DNA of 64,000 nt from Actinomycetota bacterium (GCA_005888335.1 VAWY01000134.1:1-64000); one strand, 5' to 3'; positions 42,147-52,390 are shown, numbered from the stretch's first letter. Notes: generated by a model from the letters alone, not told the origin. Numbers and translations: made by a program.

Positions 42147-42992
42147 GTGACCCCCATCCCCCGCAGCCGCCCCATCGGCGTCTTCGACTCCGGCGTCGGC
42201 GGGCTGACCGTCCTGCACGAGCTGCTCGTCGCGCTGCCGCACGAGGACTTCGTCTACCTCGGCGACACGGCGCGCTTCCCGTACGGCGGGCGCAGCCCGG
42301 AGGAGCTCGAGCGCTTCAGCCTCGAGGTCGCCGAGGAGCTCATCGAGCGGCGCGTGAAGCTGCTCGTCGTCGCCTGCAACAGCGCGACCGCGGCGGCCCT
42401 GCCCGCCGTGCAGCGGCGGATGATGGAGACGACGCTCGGCGTCGACGTCCTCGGTGTCGTCAAGCCCGGCGCCGTGCAGGCGGTCGGCGCCACGCGCAAC
42501 GGGCGCATCGGCCTGCTGGCCACGCCCGCCACCGTCCGCAGCGGCGCGTACCAGAGCGCGATCAAGGACGTCGACCCGCACGTCGACCTCGTCGCGGTCG
42601 AGTGCCCCGACCTCGCCGGCATGATCGAGGAGGGCTTCCCGGTCGACGAGCGCGTCGTCGCGACGGTCCGCGCCTACTGCGAGCCGCTGCGCGCCGGGCG
42701 CGTGGACACCGTGATCCTCGGCTGCACGCACTACCCGCTCGTGCGCCCGATGCTCCAGCGCTCGCTCGGACCGGGCGTCGCGATGGTGACGTCCGGCGCC
42801 GCGGCGGCTCGCCAGGTCGAGCACGCGCTCGCGTCGCGCGGGCTCGACGCCCACCGCGAGCGCGAGGGCGACTACCGCTTCCTGTGCACCGGCGACGCCG
42901 AGGTCTTCCGCGCCGTCGGCACGCGCTTCCTGCAGCTGCCGCTCGGGACGGTCGAGACCGTCGTGCCGCGCTCGTCGAGGGCCGCCGCGTGA
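42147..42992 (+). CDS. murI: Glutamate racemase
   Basis: 281 aa. Makes D-glutamate for peptidoglycan. The two catalytic cysteines are C77 (VACNSA) and the one in LGCTHYPL; FDSGVGGLTV and GDTARFPYG are also conserved. The GTG at 42147 was chosen to give a normal-length N-terminus. Its stop overlaps rph (GTGA). Confidence 0.95.
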   Translation: MTPIPRSRPIGVFDSGVGGLTVLHELLVALPHEDFVYLGDTARFPYGGRSPEELERFSLEVAEELIERRVKLLVVACNSATAAALPAVQRRMMETTLGVDVLGVVKPGAVQAVGATRNGRIGLLATPATVRSGAYQSAIKDVDPHVDLVAVECPDLAGMIEEGFPVDERVVATVRAYCEPLRAGRVDTVILGCTHYPLVRPMLQRSLGPGVAMVTSGAAAARQVEHALASRGLDAHREREGDYRFLCTGDAEVFRAVGTRFLQLPLGTVETVVPRSSRAAA

Positions 42993-43738
42993 CCGCCGCC
43001 GCCCCGTCCCGGCGCTCGTACGACCGCGGCGCCGCCGACCTGCGCCCCACGAAGATCGAGAGCGGCTTCGTCGCCACCGCCACCGGATCGGCGCTCATCA
43101 CCCAGGGCGAGACGCGCGTGATCTGCACGGCGTCGGTGCAGGGAAGCGTCCCGCGCTGGCTCGCCGGCCAGGGCCGCGGCTGGGTCACCGCGGAGTACGG
43201 GATGCTCCCGGCGTCCACCGGCGAGCGCAAGCAGCGCGACGTCACGCGCGGGCGACCGGACGGGCGCACGGTCGAGATCCAGCGGCTCATCGGGCGCTCG
43301 GTGCGCGGGGTCGTCGACTTCCAGGCGCTGGGCGAGCGCACGATCTACCTGGACTGCGACGTGCTGACCGCCGACGGCGGCACCCGCTGCGCCTCGATCA
43401 CCGGCGCCTTCGTCGCCCTCGACCTCGCCTGCCGGCGCCTCGTCGCCGAGGGCCTGCTGGAGCGCTCGCCGCTCACCGGCTCGGTCGCCGCGATCTCGTG
43501 CGGCATCGTCGACGGCACGGCGCTGCTCGACCTCGACTACCGCGAGGACTCCACCGCCGAGGTCGACGCCAACGTCGTCATGACCGGCGAGGGCGGGCTC
43601 GTCGAGGTCCAGGCGACCGCCGAGCGCACGCCGCTGCAACGCGCGCATCTCGACGAGCTTCTCGCGCTCGCCGCCGCGGGCATCGAGCAGCTGCGCGCGG
43701 TGCAGGCGGCCGCCGTCGACGCCGGGTCGCCGACTTGA
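42989..43738 (+). CDS. rph: Ribonuclease PH
   Basis: 249 aa 3'-5' phosphorolytic exonuclease that trims tRNA 3' ends. It has RGxGWVTAEYGMLP-type sequence, RLIGRSVRGVVD and DLDYREDSTAEVDAN. Coupled to murI upstream and rdgB downstream by 4-nt overlaps, an order seen in many actinobacteria. Confidence 0.96.
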   Translation: MTAAAPSRRSYDRGAADLRPTKIESGFVATATGSALITQGETRVICTASVQGSVPRWLAGQGRGWVTAEYGMLPASTGERKQRDVTRGRPDGRTVEIQRLIGRSVRGVVDFQALGERTIYLDCDVLTADGGTRCASITGAFVALDLACRRLVAEGLLERSPLTGSVAAISCGIVDGTALLDLDYREDSTAEVDANVVMTGEGGLVEVQATAERTPLQRAHLDELLALAAAGIEQLRAVQAAAVDAGSPT

Positions 43739-44313
43739 GGCTGCTGCTCGCCACGCGCAACCCGCACAAGGTCCGCGAGTTCGGCGGGCTGCTCGCGCCC
43801 CACGACGTCGACCCGCTCCCCGCCAGCGTCCTGCTCCCACCGGAGACCGGTGCGACGTTCGCGCAGAACGCCCTCGACAAGGCGCGCGCGGCGGCGGCCG
43901 CGACCGGCCGGATCGCCATCGCCGACGACTCCGGCATCGAGGCCGCGGCGCTCGGCGGCGCCCCCGGCGTGCGCTCGGCGCGCTACGCCGGCGAGCACGC
44001 CACCGACGCCGAGAACCTCGCCCTGCTGCTGCGCGAGGCGCCGACGGGCAGCGCCGTGGCCTACGTCTGCGCGCTCGCCTACGTCGACCCCCACGCCACG
44101 GTCGAGCACGTCGTCGAGGGCCGCTGCGCCGGCACGCTCGCCTCCGAGCCGCGCGGCACCGGCGGCTTCGGCTACGACCCCGCGTTCATCCCCGACGACC
44201 GCGACGACGGCCGCACGATGGCCGAGCTCGCGCTTGCCGACAAGGATGCCATCAGCCATCGCGGGCGCGCCGCCCGCGAGCTCCTCGCCTGGCTCGAACG
44301 CGAGACCGGCTGA
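43735..44313 (+). CDS. rdgB: XTP/dITP pyrophosphatase (Ham1/RdgB)
   Basis: 192 aa. TTG start overlapping the rph stop (TTGA). Motifs ATRNPHKVREF, ADDSGIEA and TGGFGYDPAF are those of non-canonical purine NTPases, which clear inosine and xanthosine triphosphates. Confidence 0.95.
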   Translation: MRLLLATRNPHKVREFGGLLAPHDVDPLPASVLLPPETGATFAQNALDKARAAAAATGRIAIADDSGIEAAALGGAPGVRSARYAGEHATDAENLALLLREAPTGSAVAYVCALAYVDPHATVEHVVEGRCAGTLASEPRGTGGFGYDPAFIPDDRDDGRTMAELALADKDAISHRGRAARELLAWLERETG

Positions 44314-44360
44314 AGCGACGAATCGCGAATACCCATCGCTCCGGCGGGCAGCCCCTGGGG

Positions 44361-44537
44361 ATGCAGGAGGAGACAACCACCCCCACCATCCCTGACGAAC
44401 GCGGCCGCGAGCGCGAGCTGCCGCCACGCGAGGCCGCCGGCCAGGCGCGTCCCGATCAGCAACCCCCGCGCGGCAACCAGGACCCCGACACGGGCGAGGT
44501 CGATCGCGGCCGCGAGAAGCTCGAACGCGTCCTGTAG
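44361..44537 (+). CDS. Small acidic/basic hydrophilic protein
   Basis: 58 aa reading MQEETTTPTIPDERGRE and ending DTGEVDRGREKLERVL. Highly charged, likely disordered, no motif known to me. It fills the gap between rdgB and the convergent small membrane protein. Ribosome site weak (CTGGGG). Confidence 0.45.
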   Translation: MQEETTTPTIPDERGRERELPPREAAGQARPDQQPPRGNQDPDTGEVDRGREKLERVL

Positions 44538-44540
44538 GGG

Positions 44541-44681
44541 CTAGCGGAGGTTGATCGCGGCCGAGGCGCCGACGACGAAGGCGAGCACGCCGTAGCCCGT
44601 GTAGCCGTTGAGCAGGAGCACGAGCCCGGTGATGGCGGCGAGGATCACGGTGGACAGCCAGGCGATGCGCGAGAGGGGCAC
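44541..44681 (-). CDS. Small two-helix membrane protein
   Basis: 46 aa from a GTG, reading VPLSRIAWLS and ending GASAAINLR, with two hydrophobic helices (about 7-24 and 29-43) and a short turn NGYTGYG. Small proteins of this type are widespread in actinobacteria and unnamed. Confidence 0.55.
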   Translation of the reverse strand: MPLSRIAWLSTVILAAITGLVLLLNGYTGYGVLAFVVGASAAINLR

Positions 44682-44711
44682 GGGCGCCTATTCTGGCGGC
44701 GCCCGCCCGAC

Positions 44712-44966
44712 ATGAGCGCCCTGCCCCCGCAGCTGGCCGTCGCCTACCTGCGCGCGCTGTCGTGCGACGTCCGCGCCGTGGCCGTCCACGGCCCGGGCGG
44801 CGCGGTGCTCGCGCAGGACGGCGTCCTGGCCGGCGACATCGTCCGCGCGCGCCAGGCCGACCACGAGATCGCCGTCGCCATCGGCCCCCACGCGCTGCCC
44901 GCCCTGGTCGGCCACGACGCCGAGCGGACGCTCGAGCTGGTGCTGCATCCGGAGCATCCGGCATGA
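44712..44966 (+). CDS. Small protein of unknown function
   Basis: 84 aa: strand-helix pattern with AVHGPGGAVLAQDGVLAGD, resembling half of a roadblock/sensor-type fold. No motif. It may bind a partner. Upstream is the divergent 46-aa gene. Confidence 0.55.
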   Translation: MSALPPQLAVAYLRALSCDVRAVAVHGPGGAVLAQDGVLAGDIVRARQADHEIAVAIGPHALPALVGHDAERTLELVLHPEHPA

Positions 44967-45084
44967 TTCGCGGCGGTCCGGCCGGAAATCCGCAAAGAGC
45001 GAAGATCGACGCCGGAGCGGGACGCGAGCGCTGCAGGGCGCTGTTAGCGTCGCGCGCTGTTCGAGAACTGCAAGGAGGAAGGCT

Positions 45085-45360
45085 GTGACGAAGTCCGAGT
45101 TCGTCGACCAGGTCGCGTCAACGTCGGGCCTGGCGAAGGGTGATGCGACCAAGGCGGTGGACGCCGTCCTGACCACCATCGAGGACACGCTCAAGCGGGG
45201 CAGCGAGGTGAACTTCTCGGGCTTCGGCAAGTTCAGCGTGGCCGAGCGCGGCGCCCGCCAGGGTGTGCACCCGCGCACGGGCGAGGCGATCCAGATCGCC
45301 GCGTCGCGGGTTCCCAAGTTCACGCCCGGCTCCGGGCTCAAGAAGGCCCTGAAGGGATAG
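45085..45360 (+). CDS. hup: HU-family DNA-binding protein (second copy)
   Basis: 91 aa. FSGFGKFSVAERGARQG and HPRTGEAIQI mark HU. AAGGAGGA just upstream sets the GTG. It differs from the copy at 15500 at many positions (for example TKSEFVDQV against INKTELARAV), so the two are diverged paralogues, perhaps used under different conditions. Confidence 0.95.
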   Translation: MTKSEFVDQVASTSGLAKGDATKAVDAVLTTIEDTLKRGSEVNFSGFGKFSVAERGARQGVHPRTGEAIQIAASRVPKFTPGSGLKKALKG

Positions 45361-45389
45361 AAGCGCACGCCGCCCGCGCCGGCGCGCCC

Positions 45390-46298
45390 GTGACCGGCGG
45401 CTTCGGCGCGCGGCTCGCGGCGCGCGTCGCGGAGCGCGAGTCGCAGGTCGTCCTCGGCCTCGACCCCGATCCCGCGCGCCTCTGGCCGGAGGCGCTCGAG
45501 GCCACGCCCGCGCACGGCACCCCGGCCGAGCGCGCCGCGGCGGCGGTCGCCGTGCAGTGCGCGGCGCTGATCGCCGCGGCCGGACCGGCCTGCGTGGCGG
45601 TCAAGCCGCAGGTCGCCTGCTTCGAGCGGTTCGGCCCGCCGGGCTGGATCGCGCTGACCATCACGTGCGAGCGCGCGCGCGAGGCGGGCCTGCTCGTGCT
45701 CGCCGACGCCAAGCGCGGCGACATCGACGTCACCGCCGCGGCCTACGCGCAGACGTTCCTCAGCGGCACCCCGACGCCGTTCGGCGACGTGCAAGGCCTC
45801 GCCGCCGACGCCCTCACCGTCAACCCGTATCTGGGGCGCGACGCGCTCGAGCCCTTCGTCGCCGCGGCCCGCAGCGCCGGCGCCGGGCTCTTCGTCCTCG
45901 TGCGGACCTCGAACCCCGGGGCCCGCGACGTCGAGGACCTGCCGGTCGCGCCCGACGGCGCGCCGGTGTGGGAGCGCGTCGCGCGGATCGTCGACGAGCT
46001 CGGCGCCGGCGACGGACCGCTGAGTGACATCGGCGCGGTCACCGGCGCGACCGCCCCCGAGCACCTCCAGCGCGCGCGGGAGCTCATGCCGCGCGCGCCG
46101 TTCCTGCTGCCGGGCATCGGCGCCCAGGGCGGGCGCGTCGAGGACGTCGCGCCCGCCTTCGCGCCGGGCCGCGCGGGCGGGCTGGTGACCGCCTCGCGCT
46201 CGATCGCCAACGCCTACGAGGCGACCGGCTCCCCGCGCGCGACGGCGGCGCGGCAGGAGGCCGAGCGGCTGCGCGCGGCAGCGTGGGCCCTGTCCTGA
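45390..46298 (+). CDS. pyrF: Orotidine 5'-phosphate decarboxylase, type 2
   Basis: 302 aa. DAKRGDID holds the catalytic Lys/Asp array, and GLDPDP at the start and LPGIGAQGG near the end are type-2 PyrF signatures. Final step of UMP synthesis. The length matches the actinobacterial type. Confidence 0.94.
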   Translation: MTGGFGARLAARVAERESQVVLGLDPDPARLWPEALEATPAHGTPAERAAAAVAVQCAALIAAAGPACVAVKPQVACFERFGPPGWIALTITCERAREAGLLVLADAKRGDIDVTAAAYAQTFLSGTPTPFGDVQGLAADALTVNPYLGRDALEPFVAAARSAGAGLFVLVRTSNPGARDVEDLPVAPDGAPVWERVARIVDELGAGDGPLSDIGAVTGATAPEHLQRARELMPRAPFLLPGIGAQGGRVEDVAPAFAPGRAGGLVTASRSIANAYEATGSPRATAARQEAERLRAAAWALS

Positions 46299-46344
46299 GG
46301 ACCGGCGGAGCGGCGCTGGGCCCGGGGCTATCCTCCCGCTGGCC

Positions 46345-46695
46345 ATGGCCCACAGCTCGCCCGCGCGCTGGCTGGCGCCGCTCGCGCTGGTGGCCGCCGC
46401 GATCGCGCTGGGGGCCGTCCTGAAGGCGGGCCTGTCGTCGTCGCCGACGGACACGCCGCCGGCGACCCCGGCGCCGGTGACGCGGACGGGACACAGCGGG
46501 CCGCAGAAGAGGACGACGACCACGACGCGAACCCAGCCCTCGGGCGCCGCGAAGACCTACACCGTGCAGCCAGGCGATTTCCTGTCCGACGTGGCCGACA
46601 AGACCGGCGTCCCGATCGAGCGCCTGCGCGAGCTCAACCCCGGCCTGGACGCCAACTCGATGCACGTCGGCCAGAAGATCCGGCTCGCTCCGTGA
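46345..46695 (+). CDS. LysM-domain membrane-anchored protein
   Basis: 116 aa. An N-terminal transmembrane segment, a Thr/Pro-rich linker, then a LysM domain (YTVQPGDFLSDVADKTG ... LNPGLD ... VGQKIRL) that binds peptidoglycan. Its stop overlaps the start of the D-Ala carboxypeptidase gene, consistent with cell-wall work. Confidence 0.9.
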   Translation: MAHSSPARWLAPLALVAAAIALGAVLKAGLSSSPTDTPPATPAPVTRTGHSGPQKRTTTTTRTQPSGAAKTYTVQPGDFLSDVADKTGVPIERLRELNPGLDANSMHVGQKIRLAP

Positions 46696-47930
46696 GCCGG
46701 CGCGCCGCCAGCGTCCTCGTCGCGCTCGTCGCGGCGCTCGCCCTCGCGCCGAGCGGGACCGCGGGCGCGGCCCCGCCGCCGCTGCGCGCGCGAGCGGCGA
46801 TGCTCGTCCAGCCCGACACCGGCGACGTCGTCTACGCCCGCAAGCCCGGCCAGCGCCGCCCGATCGCCTCGACGACCAAGCTCATGACGGCGCTGCTGAC
46901 GCTCGAGCGCAGCAACCTCGACGACGTCGTCCCCGCAGCCCCGTACCACCCGCAGCCGGCGGAGTCGGTGGCCGGGCTGCGCGCGGGCGAGCGCCTCACC
47001 GTGCGCGACCTCCTGCGCGCCCTGCTGCTGCAGTCGGCCAACGACGCGGCGGTGACGCTCGCCGTCGACGTCGGCGGCTCGCAAGCCGCATTCGTGCGCG
47101 CGATGAACGCGCGCGCCGCGCAGCTGGGCCTGCGCAACACGCACTACGCCAACCCCGTCGGGCTCGACGAGCGCGGCAACTACTCCAGCGCGCGCGACCT
47201 CGTCACGCTCGCCCGCGTCCTGCTGCGCAACCGGTTCTTCGCGCGGACCGTCGACCGCCCCCGCGCGACGCTGACGAGCGGGGCGCGCGTGCGCCGGATC
47301 GTCAACCGCAACCTGCTCGTGCGGCGGGTGCCGTTCGTCGACGGCGTGAAGACCGGCCACACCGCGCAGGCCGGCTACGTCCTGATCGGCGCGGGCGAGC
47401 GCGGCGGGGTGCGGCTCGTGTCCGCCGTCCTCGGCGATCCGAGCGAGGCGGCGCGAGACGACGACACGCTCGCGCTGCTGCGCTACGGGCTGACGCGCTA
47501 CCGCGCGCCGGTGGTCGTCACGCGCGGCGCGGTGCTCGCTCGCCCGAAGCTGAAGGACCGCGACGGGCACGTCGACCTCGTCGCGGCCCGCTCGCTGCGC
47601 GTCGTCGTGCGCCGAGGCGAGCGCGAGCGCGTCGAGGTCGCCGGCGTCCCAGCCGAGCTCGACGGCCCGTTGCCGGCCGGCGCGCGCGTCGGCGACGCCG
47701 TCGTCGTGCGCCGCGGCCGGGCGGTCGCCCGCGTGCCGCTGCTCACGCGCGCGCCGGTGGCCGCGGCCAGTCTCGGCGATCGCGTGACGAGCTTCTTCGG
47801 CAGCCCATTGACGGTGTTACTGGTTGCCGTCCTGGCGGGCAGTACGCTCCAACTGGCGCTGATGCGGCGTCGCGCTACGCGACGGCGACGCGCGCGCAGC
47901 CGCCGGCGCAGGGGGACGGAGGCCGCATGA
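46692..47930 (+). CDS. D-alanyl-D-alanine carboxypeptidase (DacA type)
   Basis: 412 aa, secreted. The penicillin-binding motifs are S60-x-x-K63 (ASTTK), SAN and KTG, and the protein ends in a hydrophobic helix and a very basic tail, so it is membrane anchored. It trims peptidoglycan pentapeptides. Starts GTG overlapping the LysM gene stop. Confidence 0.94.
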   Translation: MSRRAASVLVALVAALALAPSGTAGAAPPPLRARAAMLVQPDTGDVVYARKPGQRRPIASTTKLMTALLTLERSNLDDVVPAAPYHPQPAESVAGLRAGERLTVRDLLRALLLQSANDAAVTLAVDVGGSQAAFVRAMNARAAQLGLRNTHYANPVGLDERGNYSSARDLVTLARVLLRNRFFARTVDRPRATLTSGARVRRIVNRNLLVRRVPFVDGVKTGHTAQAGYVLIGAGERGGVRLVSAVLGDPSEAARDDDTLALLRYGLTRYRAPVVVTRGAVLARPKLKDRDGHVDLVAARSLRVVVRRGERERVEVAGVPAELDGPLPAGARVGDAVVVRRGRAVARVPLLTRAPVAAASLGDRVTSFFGSPLTVLLVAVLAGSTLQLALMRRRATRRRRARSRRRRGTEAA

Positions 47931-48886
47931 TCATCACCGTCACGCTCAACGCGGCGATCGACCGGACGCTCGCCGTGCCCAACTTCCGGCTCGGCCGTCG
48001 GCACCGCACGGTCGAGCAGCGCACGATGGCGGGCGGCAAGGGCGTCAACATCGCGCGCACGCTGAAGACGCTCGGCCAGCCGGTGATCGCGACGGGCTTC
48101 GCGGGCGGTCCGACGGGGACGCGCATCGTCGAGCAGCTCACCGAGGAGTCGATCCTCAACGACTTCGTGCGCATCCGCGAGGAGTCGCGCACCAACCTCT
48201 CGGTGCTCGACCCGACGACCGGCGAGCAGACCGAGATCAACGAGCGCGGGCCCGCCGTCTCGGGCAAGGAGCTCGAGCTCTTCCGCGACAAGCTGCTCTA
48301 CCTCGCGCGCGGGGCCGACATGGTCGTCTTCGCGGGGTCGCTGCCGCCCGGCGTCGAGGCGGGCGCCTACGCCGAGCTGATCCGCGAGCTGCACAAGCTC
48401 AACCTCACGACGATCGTCGACACCGACGGCGACCCGCTGCGCCTCGCCGTGCGGGCCGAGCCCGACGTGGTGTCGCCGAACGTCCTCGAGGCGGAGGAGC
48501 TCGTCGGGCACGAGTTCAACGACGACGAGGACCGCACGATCGCGGTCCGCGAGATGGTCCAGCTCGGCGCGCGCGAGGCGATCATGACGGTCCACGACGG
48601 CTGCTTCGCCTCGGTGCTGGCTGACGGCGCGCCGTGCCTGTACCGCGTGTCGATCGAGCCGCGCGAGCCGGTCGCGGCGGTCGGCTCGGGCGACGCGTTC
48701 CTCGCCGGCTACGTCTCTGCGCGCTACTCGGGCGGGCGCCCCGCCGAGTGCCTGCGCTACGCCGTTGCCTGCGGTAGCGACTCCACCCAGCAGCTCGGCG
48801 CGGGCGTGATCGATCCGCGCGGGGTCGAGAAGCTGCTCGGGGAGATCGAGGTCGAGCGCCTGGCCCTGCCCGCCGAGGTCGGCTAG
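47927..48886 (+). CDS. PfkB-family 1-phosphofructokinase-like kinase
   Basis: 319 aa ribokinase fold. N-terminal TLNAAIDRTL, AGGKGVNIARTLKTLG and the catalytic GSGDAFLAGY are present. The order fits 1-phosphofructokinase or tagatose-6-phosphate kinase. Overlaps the dac gene by 4 nt. No PTS genes nearby, so the sugar is not certain. Confidence 0.88.
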   Translation: MIITVTLNAAIDRTLAVPNFRLGRRHRTVEQRTMAGGKGVNIARTLKTLGQPVIATGFAGGPTGTRIVEQLTEESILNDFVRIREESRTNLSVLDPTTGEQTEINERGPAVSGKELELFRDKLLYLARGADMVVFAGSLPPGVEAGAYAELIRELHKLNLTTIVDTDGDPLRLAVRAEPDVVSPNVLEAEELVGHEFNDDEDRTIAVREMVQLGAREAIMTVHDGCFASVLADGAPCLYRVSIEPREPVAAVGSGDAFLAGYVSARYSGGRPAECLRYAVACGSDSTQQLGAGVIDPRGVEKLLGEIEVERLALPAEVG

Positions 48887-48910
48887 GGCGAAAGGGGTTA
48901 GTAGCCTGCG

Positions 48911-48951
48911 GGCGACCTCCAGTTCCGTCCGCCTCCGAACGTAAGGTCGCC
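48911..48951 (+). promoter_or_regulatory. Stem that pairs with the guaB3 ribosome site
   Basis: GGCGACCT (48911-48918) is fully complementary to AGGTCGCC (48944-48951). The only Shine-Dalgarno candidate, AAGG at 48943-48946, lies in the second strand, 8 nt before the ATG. A fold would hide it. Confidence 0.45.
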
Positions 48952-48954
48952 GCC

Positions 48955-50175
48955 ATGGAAGTTGAGATCGGCCGCGGGAAAAAGGCCCGCCGAGCCTACG
49001 GATTCGACGACATCGCCATCGTCCCTTCGCGTCGCACGCGGGACCCTGACGACGTCGACATCACCTGGAAGCTCGGCGACTACCGCTTCGAGCTGCCGCT
49101 CATGGCCTCGGCGATGGACGGCGTCGTCTCGCCGCGCACCGCGGGGATCGTCGGGCACCTCGGCGGCCTGGCCGTGCTCAACCTCGAGGGGATCTGGACG
49201 CGCTACGAGGACGCCGGCGAGCAGCTCGAGCGGATCGCGACGCTGCCCAAGGAGGTCGCGACCCGCGAGATGCAGGCGATCTACCAGTCGCCGATCCAGC
49301 CTGACCTGATCGCCCAGCGCATCCGCGAGATCAAGGATCAGGGCGTGGTGGCCGCGGCGTCGCTGACCCCGCAGCGCGTGCGCAAGTACTACGAGCTGGC
49401 GCTCGAGGCGGGCCTGGACATCCTCGTCATCCAGGGCACGGTCGTGTCGGCCGAGCACGTCTCGCAGGACGAGTCGCGCCCGCCGCTGAACCTCAAGGAG
49501 TTCATCGGGCAGGTGCCGGTGCCGATCGTCGTCGGCGGCTGCGCGTCGTACCACACCGGCCTGCACCTCATGCGGACGGGCGCCGCCGGCGTGCTCGTGG
49601 GCGTGGGGCCCGGCGCGGCGTGCACGACGCGCGGGGTGCTGGGCGTCGGCGTCCCGCAGGCCACGGCGATCGCCGACGTGGCCGCGGCGCGCTCGCAGCA
49701 CATGCTCGAGACCGGCGAGTACTGCCAGGTGATCGCCGATGGCGGGATGCGCAACGGCGGCGACGTGGCGAAGGCGATCGCCTGCGGCGCCGACGCGGTG
49801 ATGATCGGCTCGCCGCTCGCTCGCGCCTACGAGGCGCCGGGACGGGGCTTTCACTGGGGCATGGCGACGTTCCACCCGACGCTCCCGCGTGGCGCGCGGG
49901 TCCAGACCGTGCAGAACGGCACGCTCGAGGAGATCCTCGTCGGCCCGGCGCACGAGAACGACGGGACGTTCAACCTCATGGGTGGCCTGCGGACGTCGAT
50001 GGCCACGTGCGGTTACCGCGACATCGCGGAGTTCAACCGGGCGGAGCTGATGGTCGCCCCGGCGCTGCAGACCGAGGGCAAGCAGCTGCAGAGCGCGCAA
50101 GGGATCGGGATGGGCTCGCGCGGCGCGGCCGCCGCGGCGCACCCCGAGCGCGAGGAGGTGCTCGCCGAGGCATGA
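48955..50175 (+). CDS. guaB3: GuaB3-family IMP dehydrogenase-like protein
   Basis: 406 aa, without CBS domains. The catalytic loop is [17 protein letters not shown] and the phosphate site [21 protein letters not shown]. The N-terminus [27 protein letters not shown] is characteristic of the GuaB3 group. It oxidises IMP-type purine nucleotides. Next to guaA, so GMP synthesis is the obvious role. Confidence 0.92.
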   Translation: MEVEIGRGKKARRAYGFDDIAIVPSRRTRDPDDVDITWKLGDYRFELPLMASAMDGVVSPRTAGIVGHLGGLAVLNLEGIWTRYEDAGEQLERIATLPKEVATREMQAIYQSPIQPDLIAQRIREIKDQGVVAAASLTPQRVRKYYELALEAGLDILVIQGTVVSAEHVSQDESRPPLNLKEFIGQVPVPIVVGGCASYHTGLHLMRTGAAGVLVGVGPGAACTTRGVLGVGVPQATAIADVAAARSQHMLETGEYCQVIADGGMRNGGDVAKAIACGADAVMIGSPLARAYEAPGRGFHWGMATFHPTLPRGARVQTVQNGTLEEILVGPAHENDGTFNLMGGLRTSMATCGYRDIAEFNRAELMVAPALQTEGKQLQSAQGIGMGSRGAAAAAHPEREEVLAEA

Positions 50176-50245
50176 GCGACCCCGGGAGCCAGCGCCGCGT
50201 GGCCCGTACGCCGAGGACCGGGGACCCCCGCACCCGGGCGGTGGC

Positions 50246-51859
50246 ATGAGCGAGCTCGTCACCGCGGGGCGCGCGTCGACCCAGGTCGTCGCCGAGGCGG
50301 CCACCGAGGTCGAGGCGCCGCGCGCGGTCGACGAGGTCGTCGTCCTGGACTTCGGCGGCCAGTACTCGCAGCTCATCGCGCGCCGCGTGCGCGAGTGCGG
50401 CGTGTTCTCCGAGCTGCTGCCGCATCACGTCGGCGTCGAGGAGGTGCGCCGGCGCCGCCCGCGCGGGCTGATCCTCTCCGGCGGGCCGGCCTCGGTGTAC
50501 GCCGACGGGGCGCCGAAGCTCGACCCGGCGCTGCTCGAGCTCGGCATTCCGGTGCTCGGCATCTGCTACGGCATGCAGCTGCTGGCGCTTTCGCTGGGCG
50601 GCCGGGTGGAGGGCGCCGAGGTCGGCGAGTTCGGCCGCTCCGACCTCACCGTCCGCGAGCCCGGGCGGCTGCTGGCCGGCACGCCGCCCGAGCAGACGTG
50701 CTGGATGTCGCACCGCGACACGGTCTATGCGCCGCCCCCCGGCTTCACGGCGCTGGCGTCGTCGACCGCGTCGCCGGTGGCGGCCTTCGAGGACGTCGAG
50801 CGCGACGTCTACGGGATCCAGTTCCACCCCGAGGTGGTCCATACGCCCTACGGCCAGCGCGTGCTGACGACGTTCCTGGAGGACGTCTGCGGCTGCGCGC
50901 GGACGTGGACGGCGGCCTCGATCGTGGACGAGCAGATCGCCCGCATCCGCGACCAGGTCGGTGACGGGCGTGTGATCTGCGGGCTGTCGGGCGGGGTCGA
51001 TTCGTCCGTGGCCGCGCTGCTCGTCCACCGCGCGGTCGGCGAGCAGCTGACCTGCGTGTTCGTCGACCACGGCCTGATGCGCAAGAACGAGGGCGAGCAG
51101 GTCATCGCCGCGTTCCGCGATCGCTTCCACATCCCGCTCGTCGCCGTCGACGCCGAGGACCGCTTCCTGCGCAAGCTGCGCGGCGTCACCGATCCCGAGG
51201 CCAAGCGCAAGGCGATCGGCGCCGAGTTCATCCGGGTGTTCGAGGAGGAGGCGGCGCGGCTCTCGGGGGCGCGCTACCTGGTACAGGGCACGCTGTACTC
51301 CGACGTCATCGAGTCCGGCGGCGGCACGGGCGCAGCGACGATCAAGTCGCACCACAACGTCGGTGGGCTGCCGCAGGATCTCGAGTTCGAGCTCGTCGAG
51401 CCGCTGCGCCAGCTGTTCAAGGACGAGGTGCGCAAGGTGGGGGAGGAGCTCGGGCTGCCCGAGCGCCTGGTCTGGCGCCAGCCGTTCCCCGGTCCCGGGC
51501 TGGCCATCCGCGTGGTCGGCGGCGAGGCGACCAAGGAGCGCCTGGACGTCCTGCGCGACGCCGACGCGATCCTCCAGGACGAGATCCGCAAGGCCGGCCT
51601 CTACCGCGAGCTCTGGCAGTCGTTCTGCGTGCTGCCCGACGTGCGAACGGTCGGCGTGCAGGGCGACGAGCGCACGTACGGCAACGTCATCGTCATCCGC
51701 GCGGTCACCTCCGACGACGCGATGACCGCCGACTGGGCGCGCCTGCCCTACGACCTGCTCGAGCAGATCGCCTCGCGCATGATCAATGAGCTGCGCGAGG
51801 TCAACCGCGTGGTGCTCGACATCACGTCGAAGCCACCGGGCACGATCGAGTGGGAGTAG
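50246..51859 (+). CDS. guaA: GMP synthase (glutamine-hydrolysing)
   Basis: 537 aa. The class-I glutaminase has Cys in GICYGMQ and His in QFHPEV; the ATP pyrophosphatase has GLSGGVDSS; the C-terminal dimer domain ends [11 protein letters not shown]. Converts XMP to GMP. The first 28 residues are a variable extension. Confidence 0.97.
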   Translation: MSELVTAGRASTQVVAEAATEVEAPRAVDEVVVLDFGGQYSQLIARRVRECGVFSELLPHHVGVEEVRRRRPRGLILSGGPASVYADGAPKLDPALLELGIPVLGICYGMQLLALSLGGRVEGAEVGEFGRSDLTVREPGRLLAGTPPEQTCWMSHRDTVYAPPPGFTALASSTASPVAAFEDVERDVYGIQFHPEVVHTPYGQRVLTTFLEDVCGCARTWTAASIVDEQIARIRDQVGDGRVICGLSGGVDSSVAALLVHRAVGEQLTCVFVDHGLMRKNEGEQVIAAFRDRFHIPLVAVDAEDRFLRKLRGVTDPEAKRKAIGAEFIRVFEEEAARLSGARYLVQGTLYSDVIESGGGTGAATIKSHHNVGGLPQDLEFELVEPLRQLFKDEVRKVGEELGLPERLVWRQPFPGPGLAIRVVGGEATKERLDVLRDADAILQDEIRKAGLYRELWQSFCVLPDVRTVGVQGDERTYGNVIVIRAVTSDDAMTADWARLPYDLLEQIASRMINELREVNRVVLDITSKPPGTIEWE

Positions 51860-51862
51860 GAG

Positions 51863-52390
51863 TCAGCCCGCGGCGCGGATGATCGCGCAGGCCTCGCGGT
51901 GCGACCGCGGCGACGGCGAGTAGCCGTACATCCCGAACTGGAACGTGCGCGCCGTCCGGTGGCGGGCGCACATCGAGTAGGCCTCGGCGAACTTCTCCTG
52001 CGGCGGGTCGCTCGCGGCGCTCGCCGCCCACGGCCCGCTTCCGTGGACGAGCGCCTCGAAGCGCGCGCGCAGCGGATCGGTCATAGCCGTCGCGTCGAAG
52101 ATGTGCCCGAGCTCGTGGAAGAAGCGCGCCTTCGTGCGCGCCTCGGGTCCGAGGTAGATCGTGCGCGCGGCCATGTCGGCACAGCCGCCGGCCCACTCGG
52201 GGCCGGTGGGGCACGGCGCGAGCTGGAGGGTGACCGTGCCGGGCGGCGTGGGGACCTGCGCGGCGGCGAGCCAGGCCTGGTAGCGCGCCGGGGCCGGAGC
52301 GGCGTCGGGGGTGACGAGCGTCGTGGCGGGCGCCGGGGCGGCGTGCGCCGCGGCGAGGAGGAAGGCCAGCGGCAGGAGGGCGCGTCGCAC
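51863..52390 (-). CDS. Secreted protein with HExxH metal site
   Basis: 175 aa from a GTG, with a signal peptide to about residue 22. FFHELGHIFDA contains a zinc-protease-like HExxH, and EKFAEAYSMCARHR could supply a third ligand. Several cysteines suggest disulfides. It resembles small secreted metallopeptidase-like proteins of actinobacteria. Activity unproven. Confidence 0.75.
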   Translation of the reverse strand: MRRALLPLAFLLAAAHAAPAPATTLVTPDAAPAPARYQAWLAAAQVPTPPGTVTLQLAPCPTGPEWAGGCADMAARTIYLGPEARTKARFFHELGHIFDATAMTDPLRARFEALVHGSGPWAASAASDPPQEKFAEAYSMCARHRTARTFQFGMYGYSPSPRSHREACAIIRAAG

